Source: Christensenella sp. UBA7102 (GTDB lineage: Bacteria; Bacillota; Clostridia; Christensenellales; UBA1750). From it: a stretch of DNA of 22,643 nucleotides. The position numbers and the translations under genes were made by a program. The notes beneath the pieces were generated by a model. That model was not told the origin of the DNA. It saw only the letters and a program-made list of their open reading frames with translations, and ran no database searches. Shown here one piece after another: positions 1 through 6,219 of the stretch; position 1 is the stretch's first letter; each line of letters opens with the position of its first letter. Location of the stretch: positions 1 to 22,643 of the forward strand of contig DKYK01000010.1 of NCBI GenBank assembly GCA_002492415.1, read 5' to 3'.

Positions 1-51
1 CCAACATGATTGACAAACCTACAACATTGCGTTTGCACCCGGGGCGAAAAT

Positions 52-89
52 AAAAAGCAGGAGAAAGGCAACCGCCTCTCTCCTGCTTT
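52..89 (-). terminator. Intrinsic terminator closing the hslVU transcription unit
   Basis: A perfect 11-bp inverted repeat (arms 54-64 and 79-89) encloses a 14-nt loop that contains a further GGC/GCC pairing. Read on the minus strand the hairpin runs directly into TTTTTATTTT. It lies just after the stop codon of the S66 peptidase gene, as expected for a Rho-independent terminator of the leftward unit. Confidence 0.85.
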
Positions 90-95
90 GCGCGA

Positions 96-1109
96 TCATT
101 CCACGCCGGATTCCAGTATGGTAAACTTGCCTGCATCACAGTCGATCTGAGCCAGAGCGCCGATGGGCAGCACCGTCATGGGCGTTCTATGGCCAAAGTC
201 CACGTTGAGCAGTATGGGGAAATCGAGAAGCCCCTCTTCCTCGCGGATGGCCTTGAGCAGCGTAGCCTTCTCTTCCTCGTTCAGCTTCGGGCAGATCATG
301 CCCTTTGCCAGGCGGAACATGCCCGTGGCAGCAAAGGCGCGCAGTTCATGCAGTCCCGACTTCCCGCCATAGGGGCACGGGCACTCCAGGAAGATGATGC
401 TATCCTTCCACATCTGCGCCGTGGGAAATACGGGGGTGCCCATCATCTGCCGCAGCGGCCCTGCGCAACCGCCGATGAGCCTGCCGGTGACGATCCCCGT
501 CCCCTGCAATATCTCATAGCCCGTGTTTTTCTGCCAGAGGATTTCCTCCTCCTTCGACTTGTACCATTCGATGGACGTCCACTTCTCGCACGGCTCAATC
601 TCCCCCATCGGTTCCGCACAGAAGAGCGCTTTGCGCATCCACTTCTCCGTATATGCGTCCAGCCGGACGGGCTGCGCGATGGGCGTGAGCAGGCTGGGGC
701 CATAAAAGGAGGAGACGCCGGCATGGGTGAACATGTTGTGTAGCGAAGAGATATCCGAAAATCCGATCATCACCTTGGGATTGTTCCGGATGATGTCGTA
801 GTCGATGTAGGGCAGCAGGCGGTAGGAGTCGTCCCCGCCCATGTTGGTGATGATGCCCTTGATTTCGGGGTTGAGCAGCGCTTCGTGCAGGTCGTCCACA
901 CGCGCCTTGGGATTGCGGTAGATGAACTCATTGCCTGCAAGCGAATGGGGCGTCTCCACCACCCTCAGGCCGAAAATTTCCTCCAGGCGGCGCTGGCCGA
1001 CGCGGTAGCGGCCGATCATGTCAGGATCCCCGGCCCGTCCGCCGGAGATGGAGAGGGTGGCGACGGTGTCGCCCGGATGCAGTCTTTGGGGCTTGATGAG
1101 TCTGTCCAT
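96..1109 (-). CDS. Peptidase family S66 protein (MccF / LD-carboxypeptidase type)
   Basis: This 337-residue cytoplasmic protein belongs to serine peptidase family S66. That family includes LdcA, which trims tetrapeptides in murein recycling, and MccF, which cleaves microcin C-type peptidyl-adenylates. The expected catalytic triad is visible: Ser118 in GFSD, Glu242 after IIFL, and His307 in FGHRTP. The GGCAGPLRQMMGTP stretch (213-226) matches the family's conserved GGN..L..GT region. A tryptophan-rich loop at about 177-193 (WTSIEWYK, then LWQK) resembles the long catalytic loop of MccF more than that of the shorter LdcA, so I lean towards the MccF-like subgroup. An AAGGAGG site lies about 9 bases before the ATG. 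It is the last gene of the leftward hslV-hslU unit, 37 bases after the LURP-one gene. The substrate cannot be read from sequence. Confidence 0.88.
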   Translation of the reverse strand: MDRLIKPQRLHPGDTVATLSISGGRAGDPDMIGRYRVGQRRLEEIFGLRVVETPHSLAGNEFIYRNPKARVDDLHEALLNPEIKGIITNMGGDDSYRLLPYIDYDIIRNNPKVMIGFSDISSLHNMFTHAGVSSFYGPSLLTPIAQPVRLDAYTEKWMRKALFCAEPMGEIEPCEKWTSIEWYKSKEEEILWQKNTGYEILQGTGIVTGRLIGGCAGPLRQMMGTPVFPTAQMWKDSIIFLECPCPYGGKSGLHELRAFAATGMFRLAKGMICPKLNEEEKATLLKAIREEEGLLDFPILLNVDFGHRTPMTVLPIGALAQIDCDAGKFTILESGVE

Positions 1110-1146
1110 GCGTTCTGCCTCCTTCGCACAGGCGCGGCGAACACAG

Positions 1147-1614
1147 TCAGCCGCGCGAGCATTTCTCAGCGTCGATGGCGAGCACGAGCATCAGCGCGCA
1201 CAGGGCATCGGCAGGGTCGCTAACGTCGATGATGTAGGTATCCGTCCAATGGAACAACTCCTTGGATACGGTGGCGACGGCGCGACCGCCGCTGCGGATG
1301 GTATAGTCCCACTCCATAAAGCTGCCTTCCACCTCCCAGCCCTTGCAGTCAATGTTGAAGCGGGGCTTAAAGAAGGTGAATTCCTTTTGAATGCAGCCGA
1401 TGTAAGTATCGCCGACGTACATCTCGAACTTGGGCAGGAAGGTCAGCACGCGCTCCTTGACGGTGGCAATGTGACGGCCTGCGGCGTCGAGTATATGCAG
1501 GCAATGGCCCCAGGCCAGCTTGCCCTCCACGGTAAAGGCGGTGGAGCCGTCCTCATTGTAAATGTCGTAGCTGTCAAACCAGGAAAAGAAGCGCTGCTTA
1601 AAGTACAGGCGCAT
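1147..1614 (-). CDS. LURP-one-related / YxjI-like protein
   Basis: This 155-residue protein has the pattern of the LURP-one-related family (B. subtilis YxjI and plant LOR proteins, tubby-like beta-barrel fold). It opens with MRLYFKQRFFSWFDSYDIYNE and then has the repeating aromatic and beta-strand blocks FTVEGKLAWGHCLHI, FEMYVGDTYIGCI and WEVEGSFMEWDY. It has no signal peptide or membrane segment, so it is probably cytoplasmic. Bacterial members have no established reaction; lipid or small-ligand binding is only a guess from the fold. An AAAGGAG site lies about 8 bases before the ATG. It sits 31 bases after hslU and is presumably co-transcribed with it. The family call is fairly firm and the function is unknown. 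Confidence 0.75.
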   Translation of the reverse strand: MRLYFKQRFFSWFDSYDIYNEDGSTAFTVEGKLAWGHCLHILDAAGRHIATVKERVLTFLPKFEMYVGDTYIGCIQKEFTFFKPRFNIDCKGWEVEGSFMEWDYTIRSGGRAVATVSKELFHWTDTYIIDVSDPADALCALMLVLAIDAEKCSRG

Positions 1615-1645
1615 AGGTTTACTCCTTTGTGCCGGGCGCCCCGGC

Positions 1646-3013
1646 TTAAATGATGTGTTTGGCGATGTCGAACTGCTTAACTTCCTTCATCAGGTGATCT
1701 CGGACATACGCGCCGTCGATTTCGATGTTCTCGGGTCCACTCTCGCCGCCGGAGAAAGCTACCTCGTCCAGCAGTTCCTCCATCAGCGTGTGCAGTCGGC
1801 GCGCGCCGATGTTCTCGCGACTGTCATTCATTTCCGCGGCAATGTGCGCCATCTCGCACAGCGCGTCCTCGGTGAAGGTCAGCTCCACGTCGTCCACTCC
1901 CATCAGCGCCTGATACTGCTTGATCAGCGCATTTTCGGGTTGGGTGAGGATGGAGCGGAAGTCCGCCTCGGTAAGCGGCTTTAAGCTCACCTGCACGGGG
2001 AATCGGCCCTGCAGTTCGGGGATCAGGTCGGTGACCTTGGCCACGTGGAACGCGCCTGCGGCGATGAAAAGCATGTGGTCGGTCTTGACGGGGCCATACT
2101 TGGTATTGACGGTGCAACCCTCCACGATGGGCAGGATGTCGCGCTGGACGCCCTCGCGGGAGACGTCGGGACCGCCGGACTGCGAGCGCCCGGCCACCTT
2201 GTCGATCTCATCGATGAAGATGATGCCGTCCTCCTCCGCCTTGTAGACGGCCTCGCTCGTCGCCTTGTCCATGTCGATAAGCTTGCCGATCTCCTCGGCC
2301 TTGAGGATCTTGCGTGCCTCAATGACGGATACCTTGCGGATCTTTTTCTTCTTGGGCATCAGGCCGCCCATCATGTCGCTGATCGATACTTCCATGCCGG
2401 GCAGCATCTCGCCTGTGGAATTGTCCTCCACATCGATCTCGATCAGCTCGCCCTCCAGGGAACCGCACAGCAGCTCCATGCGCAGGCGCTCGCGCTGCTT
2501 TCTCTTGCTTTCGCGCACCTCGGGCGGGTCCTCCTCCTTGCGTACCGGGCCCAACAACGCCTCGATGGGATTGACGTTGGCTTTCTTCTCGCCCTTTTCC
2601 TTGGCGACCAGTGCATCGAGTATGCGCTCCTGCGCGTTCTGCTCGGCGGTCAGTTCCACGTCCTTGCCCATGCGTTCTTTGACCTGGCGCAGCGAGGTCT
2701 CTACCAGATCGCGCACCATGGAGTCCACGTCGCGGCCCACATAGCCCACTTCGGTGAACTTGGTGGCCTCCACCTTGACCAGAGGCGCATCTACAAGCTT
2801 GGCAAGGCGGCGGGCGATCTCGGTCTTGCCCACGCCCGTGGGGCCCACCATGAGGATATTCTTGGGCGTGATCTCCTCGCGCACCTCGGGCGCAAGGCGG
2901 CTGCGGCGGTAGCGGTTGCGCAGCGCGATGGCCACCGCGCGCTTGGCCTCGTCCTGCCCGATGATGTATTTATCCAGCTCTGCAACAATCTGCCTGGGGG
3001 TCAACTGATTCAT
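1646..3013 (-). CDS. hslU: HslU, ATPase subunit of the HslUV (ClpYQ) protease
   Basis: HslU is the AAA+ unfoldase that feeds substrates into the HslV peptidase in the cytoplasm. The N-terminus MNQLTPRQIVAELDKYIIGQ is typical. Walker A is GPTGVGKT at about 57-64, the pore loop GYVG is at about 90-93, and Walker B IIFIDEID is at about 264-271. The intermediate (I) domain lies between the pore loop and Walker B and is rich in charged residues (about 115-230). The length of 455 residues is normal. I chose the ATG at 3013. A TTG six bases upstream (3019) would add two residues and is better spaced from GGAGG at 3030-3034 (10 bases rather than 16), so the start is not fully settled. It lies 8 bases after the hslV stop. 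Confidence 0.97.
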   Translation of the reverse strand: MNQLTPRQIVAELDKYIIGQDEAKRAVAIALRNRYRRSRLAPEVREEITPKNILMVGPTGVGKTEIARRLAKLVDAPLVKVEATKFTEVGYVGRDVDSMVRDLVETSLRQVKERMGKDVELTAEQNAQERILDALVAKEKGEKKANVNPIEALLGPVRKEEDPPEVRESKRKQRERLRMELLCGSLEGELIEIDVEDNSTGEMLPGMEVSISDMMGGLMPKKKKIRKVSVIEARKILKAEEIGKLIDMDKATSEAVYKAEEDGIIFIDEIDKVAGRSQSGGPDVSREGVQRDILPIVEGCTVNTKYGPVKTDHMLFIAAGAFHVAKVTDLIPELQGRFPVQVSLKPLTEADFRSILTQPENALIKQYQALMGVDDVELTFTEDALCEMAHIAAEMNDSRENIGARRLHTLMEELLDEVAFSGGESGPENIEIDGAYVRDHLMKEVKQFDIAKHII

Positions 3014-3021
3014 AAGCAAAC

Positions 3022-3570
3022 CTACACTTCCTCCACAATGATGTGGTCGTTGGTATACACGCAGATGTCGGCAGCGATTTCCATCGCGGCACGCACGACG
3101 TCTTTTGCCTCCATGTCGGTGTTGCGCACCAGAGCGCGCGCAGCGGCCAACGCAAAGTTTCCGCCGGAGCCGATGGCCAGCACGCCGTCATCCGGCGCGA
3201 TGACCTCGCCCGTGCCCGAGATGAGCAGCAGGTCGGTCTTGTCCGCGGCCAGCAGCATGGCATCCAGCTTGCGCATCGCGTTGTCCTGCCGCCAAGTCTG
3301 CGCCAGTTCCACCGCGGCGCGAGGCAGATTGCCCGCGAACTGCTCCAAATAGCCTTCAAACTTCTCGCTCAGCGCGAAGGCATCCGCAACCGAGCCTGCA
3401 AAGCCCACCACGACGCGGTCGCCGTAGATGCGGCGCACCTTTTTGGCGCCCATTTTCATAATGGTGTGCTCGCCCATGGTCACTTGGCCGTCACCAGCGA
3501 TGGCTATCTTTCCATTTCTCTGCACCGCGACAATGGTCGTACCGCGGAACGGGCTTCTGATTTCTTCCAT
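3022..3570 (-). CDS. hslV: HslV, peptidase subunit of the HslUV (ClpQ) protease
   Basis: HslV is a proteasome beta-like N-terminal nucleophile hydrolase that forms a double hexamer capped by HslU. The mature N-terminal threonine should be Thr11 (FRG-TTIVAVQRNG). Relative to it, Asp17 and Lys33 fall at Asp27 and Lys43, exactly the known active-site spacing. GSGGNFALAAARAL (134-147) is also conserved. The ATG at 3570 gives a 182-residue precursor with a 10-residue propeptide, longer than the single Met of E. coli HslV. GGAGG lies 13 bases upstream. An in-frame extension to 3645 would have to translate through the candidate promoter region and has no family match, so I rejected it. A candidate promoter with a dyad lies 40-50 bases upstream. 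Confidence 0.96.
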   Translation of the reverse strand: MEEIRSPFRGTTIVAVQRNGKIAIAGDGQVTMGEHTIMKMGAKKVRRIYGDRVVVGFAGSVADAFALSEKFEGYLEQFAGNLPRAAVELAQTWRQDNAMRKLDAMLLAADKTDLLLISGTGEVIAPDDGVLAIGSGGNFALAAARALVRNTDMEAKDVVRAAMEIAADICVYTNDHIIVEEV

Positions 3571-3604
3571 TGCTTTGTTTCTTCCTCCATAAATGTTGTG
3601 GTCG

Positions 3605-3630
3605 TTATGAAAACTATACCATAGTTTCAA
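3605..3630 (-). promoter_or_regulatory. Candidate hslV promoter with dyad over the -10
   Basis: On the minus strand an extended -10 (TGG followed by TATAGT; hexamer at 3613-3618) lies about 45 bases before the hslV ATG. No good -35 is seen at 17 bases. The -10 forms part of a perfect 7-bp inverted repeat, AAACTATGGTATAGTTT (3611-3627), which could be a repressor site. A second TATAAT (3657-3662) just after the trmFO hairpin is an alternative. The promoter is inferred from sequence only. Confidence 0.5.
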
Positions 3631-3667
3631 CGCATGCGGAAGCAAAAAGTTCCTGAATTATACAATT

Positions 3668-3705
3668 TGCCGCCTGAAAGCCCGGATTTGGGCGTTCAGG
3701 CGGCA
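3668..3705 (-). terminator. Hairpin after trmFO, probable weak terminator
   Basis: An 11-bp perfect inverted repeat (arms 3668-3678 and 3695-3705) with an inner GCCC/GGGC pairing (380-3683 offset: 3680-3683 with 3690-3693) begins about 9 bases after the trmFO stop. It is GC-rich and positioned like a terminator, but on the minus strand it is followed by AATTGTATAATTC rather than a run of T. Termination is therefore likely incomplete or factor-dependent. Confidence 0.5.
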
Positions 3706-3713
3706 GTGAACGG

Positions 3714-5009
3714 TCACAGCTGCGGCAGGATGCCGTCCAGCGTCTGCAAGGCGCGCTGGGCGATGCGCTGACAGCGCTCCTTTTTGTTGCGGACGCGGGA
3801 CCCCTCCAGCGGGGCCATGATGCCGAAGGTGGCGTTCATGGGTTGAAAATTTCGGTTGTGCGCGGCGACATAGCGGCCCATGGCGCCGATGCAGGTCAGA
3901 TCCGTCCAGTCAGTGCGTTCCCGGCCGGACAGCTCCTGCGCAAGCGAGATACCCGCGAGCATGCCCGACGCGGCAGATTCGATATAGCCCTCCACGCCCG
4001 TCATCTGCCCGGCGAAATAAAGTCCCTCGCGCAGGCGGTAGTGATCGTCGAGCAGGCCGGGAGAGTTCAGGAAGGTATTGCGGTGCATCACGCCATATCT
4101 AGCATATTCCGCGTGCGCCAGCGCCGGGATCATGCCAAACACGCGCTTCTGCTCGGGAAACTTGAGCCGCGTCTGGAAACCCACCAGGTTGTAGAGCGTA
4201 TTGGCCGCGTCGTCCTGGCGCAGCTGCAGCACGGCATAGGGCATTTTGCCGGTATGGGGGTCGGCAAGACCCACGGGCTTGAGCGGGCCAAACGCCAGCG
4301 TCTGCCGCCCGCGCGCGGCCATCACCTCCACGGGCATGCAGCCCTCGAACACGCGGCTGCTCTCAAAGCCGTGCACGGGCGCGGTTTCGGCGGCGATGAG
4401 CGCGTCGTAGAAAGCGTTGTATTCCTGCTCGGTCATGGGGCAGTTGATGTAATCATCGCCCTCGCCGCGACCGTAGCGCGACGCGCGGAAGGCATGCTCC
4501 ATGTCCACGGACTCCAGCGTTACGATGGGCGCGGCGGCGTCGAAGAAGGACAGTCCTTCGCGGCCCGTGATGCGTACGATCTCCTCGGCAAACGCGTCGC
4601 TGGTCAGGGGGCCCGTGGCGATGATGGTGGGGCCATCGGGCAGGCGGGTCACCTCGCCCTCTATGACGGTGCAATTCGTATGCTCCCGCAGCGCCTTCGT
4701 CACGCCTGCGGAGAACTGCGCACGATCCACGGCCATCGCACCGCCGGCGGGCACGCGCGCGTCCTCCGCGCAGGCCATGATCAGAGATCCGATGCGGCGC
4801 ATCTCCTCCTTGAGCAGCCCCACAGCGTTCTCAATGCGGTCGCTGCGCAGGGAATTGGAGCACACCAGCTCAGCAAAGCCGGGCATGTGGTGCGCGGGGG
4901 TGTATTTTTGCGGCTTCATTTCATACAGATTCACGGCAAAGCCGCGCTTCAAGAGCTGCCAGGCCGCCTCGCTCCCCGCAAGGCCCGCGCCGATGACGTT
5001 GACGGTCAT
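3714..5009 (-). CDS. trmFO: TrmFO, folate- and FAD-dependent tRNA U54 methyltransferase
   Basis: TrmFO makes ribothymidine at position 54 of the tRNA T-loop, using methylene-tetrahydrofolate and FAD, in many Gram-positive bacteria that lack TrmA. The FAD-binding motif GAGLAGSEAA lies at 7-16. The two family cysteines are visible as LVCSNSLRS (Cys50) and FEGCMPVE (Cys226). Late conserved blocks include LYFAGQMTGVEGYIESAASG and PMNATFGIM. I chose the ATG at 5009 (MTVNVIGAG, 431 residues) because GAGGA sits 6-7 bases upstream. The ATG at 5021 overlaps the preceding stop as ATGA but has no clear ribosome binding site. It is the last gene of the unit that starts at rbgA. The topA-trmFO neighbourhood is common in Firmicutes. 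Confidence 0.97.
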   Translation of the reverse strand: MTVNVIGAGLAGSEAAWQLLKRGFAVNLYEMKPQKYTPAHHMPGFAELVCSNSLRSDRIENAVGLLKEEMRRIGSLIMACAEDARVPAGGAMAVDRAQFSAGVTKALREHTNCTVIEGEVTRLPDGPTIIATGPLTSDAFAEEIVRITGREGLSFFDAAAPIVTLESVDMEHAFRASRYGRGEGDDYINCPMTEQEYNAFYDALIAAETAPVHGFESSRVFEGCMPVEVMAARGRQTLAFGPLKPVGLADPHTGKMPYAVLQLRQDDAANTLYNLVGFQTRLKFPEQKRVFGMIPALAHAEYARYGVMHRNTFLNSPGLLDDHYRLREGLYFAGQMTGVEGYIESAASGMLAGISLAQELSGRERTDWTDLTCIGAMGRYVAAHNRNFQPMNATFGIMAPLEGSRVRNKKERCQRIAQRALQTLDGILPQL

Positions 5010-5017
5010 AGTTTTCC

Positions 5018-5704
5018 TCATTTCGATTCAGATTGATGATTCTGCCACGCGCTGCCGATGGGGCAGGCTGCCAGGCACAGCCCGCACTCATGCTTACGAC
5101 CGCGCCCTGCGATATAGGCGCTGCGCATCCTGTTGCACAGCTGATGGTCGATCAAATCCCGCCGCTGCGATGTAGGCGTCCAGAGCGCGCCAGTGAGCGC
5201 ATGGTGCGGACAGGCACGGACGCAGGCGTCGCAGCCCTCGGGGCAACGGGGTGCGGTCATGGGCTCGCCGCAGGGCAGCGGCGCGTCGATGAGCAGCGCG
5301 CACAGCCGCTGGTGCGGACCGTAGCGCTCCGTGATGATCACGTCGTTTTTGCCCATCCAGCCAAGCCCAGCACGCATGGCGGCATACTTGAAGGAAAAGG
5401 GTGCACATAACCCCATCTCGTCGCGTTGGGCGACGGGCGGCGCACAGGCCTTGACACCCTGCCGCGCGAGCAACGCCATCAGCTGCGCAGACAGGGTCTC
5501 CGCCCGCAGCCGCACTACGATAAGCGCCGCGTGAAACTCCGCTTCGCAGTACCCCTTGATCTGCACGCGTGTGGCAAAGGGCACGGCAAACACAAGCGCT
5601 GTGCGGTACTCGGTATGGAATTCGCTGTATGAAAGATTTGTACAGGCATACAGCACATCGGGCTGTGCATCAAAAAAGCTCTGGATCTGCTGCCACAGGC
5701 TCAT
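5018..5704 (-). CDS. Short QueG-like double [4Fe-4S] protein
   Basis: This 228-residue cytoplasmic protein resembles the epoxyqueuosine reductase (QueG) family core. KYAAMRAGLGWMGKNDVIITERYG (106-129) corresponds to the conserved LGWxGKN segment. CPEGCDACVRACP (154-166) with Cys190 and CGLCLAACP (207-215) give eight cysteines, enough for two [4Fe-4S] clusters. It is much shorter than QueG (about 300-380 residues): it lacks the C-terminal HEAT-like part and has a reduced N-terminal region. Epoxyqueuosine reduction is therefore doubtful, and it may be a divergent electron-transfer or reductase relative. The start at 5704 overlaps the stop of the upstream gene as ATGA, indicating translational coupling. 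Its own stop nearly overlaps the start of trmFO. Confidence 0.7.
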   Translation of the reverse strand: MSLWQQIQSFFDAQPDVLYACTNLSYSEFHTEYRTALVFAVPFATRVQIKGYCEAEFHAALIVVRLRAETLSAQLMALLARQGVKACAPPVAQRDEMGLCAPFSFKYAAMRAGLGWMGKNDVIITERYGPHQRLCALLIDAPLPCGEPMTAPRCPEGCDACVRACPHHALTGALWTPTSQRRDLIDHQLCNRMRSAYIAGRGRKHECGLCLAACPIGSAWQNHQSESK

Positions 5705-6216
5705 GGTTTGATCCCCTTGACTTCATAGTACTCGTCGGCAAACGGAATGCACGCGCCCGCAAGCTCCTGCTGAAGCTGCTTTACATAGCCGTAGGCATCC
5801 GGCATCGGCGCAAGGCCAAGTCGAGCAGACAGCATCTCCAGCGCGGCGTGCACATCGGGGCGTTCGCGATTTCGTCTCTCTTCTTCTGTGGAGAGAAATG
5901 CTTCGTACTGCTCCCGCGTCATCCAGGCGATCTGTTCGACGGCCGTCGTGCCTCCTGCGGCCAGGATGAGACGCAGCAGGTCGGCAAAGCTGCGCGCCAG
6001 CGGGTAGACCTCGCTCGCTGCGCAAGACTCGGGGTTCACGGCAAACACCGCCTCCCCAAAGCCGTCGATGGTGCAATAATGAATGCAGCCCTCCCAGCCG
6101 AGCACCTGCGCCCCCACGGGGGTGCAGTAGTATCCGCCAGAGCTTTCGCCTTTGGCAAGGCCGATGCAGGCGTGGTCGATGGGCAACGCGCAAAAGCGCT
6201 CAAACAGCGCAGGCAT
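5701..6216 (-). CDS. Conserved hypothetical protein, function unknown
   Basis: I do not recognise a named family for this 171-residue protein. It has no signal peptide or membrane helix. Its middle part is a hydrophobic-aromatic block (GWEGCIHYCTIDGFGEAVF, then VYPLARSFADLLRLILAAG at about 91-109), followed by a charged helical segment and a C-terminal block with KQLQQELAG and DEYYEVKG. The pattern of a compact beta region followed by 'PLA.+F.DLL.L.L' is faintly like SMI1/KNR4 (SUKH) proteins, which I offer only as a weak possibility. GAGGAGGAG lies about 6 bases before the ATG at 6216, inside the 3' end of topA. The stop overlaps the next start as ATGA. The tight coupling on both sides supports it as a real, co-translated gene. 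Confidence 0.7.
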   Translation of the reverse strand: MPALFERFCALPIDHACIGLAKGESSGGYYCTPVGAQVLGWEGCIHYCTIDGFGEAVFAVNPESCAASEVYPLARSFADLLRLILAAGGTTAVEQIAWMTREQYEAFLSTEEERRNRERPDVHAALEMLSARLGLAPMPDAYGYVKQLQQELAGACIPFADEYYEVKGIKP

Positions 6217-6219
6217 CGC

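Noticed and set aside
10..38. TTGACA on the plus strand as a rightward promoter
   Set aside because: The sequence 17 bases later (TTGCAC) is not a -10, and no rightward gene follows.
2045..3352. 435-codon plus-strand frame opposite hslU and hslV
   Set aside because: The minus-strand genes are unmistakable, and this frame is only their complement.
3571..3645. N-terminal extension of HslV to 3645
   Set aside because: It would translate through the candidate promoter and dyad, and the extra residues have no match to the family; the ATG at 3570 has a GGAGG upstream.
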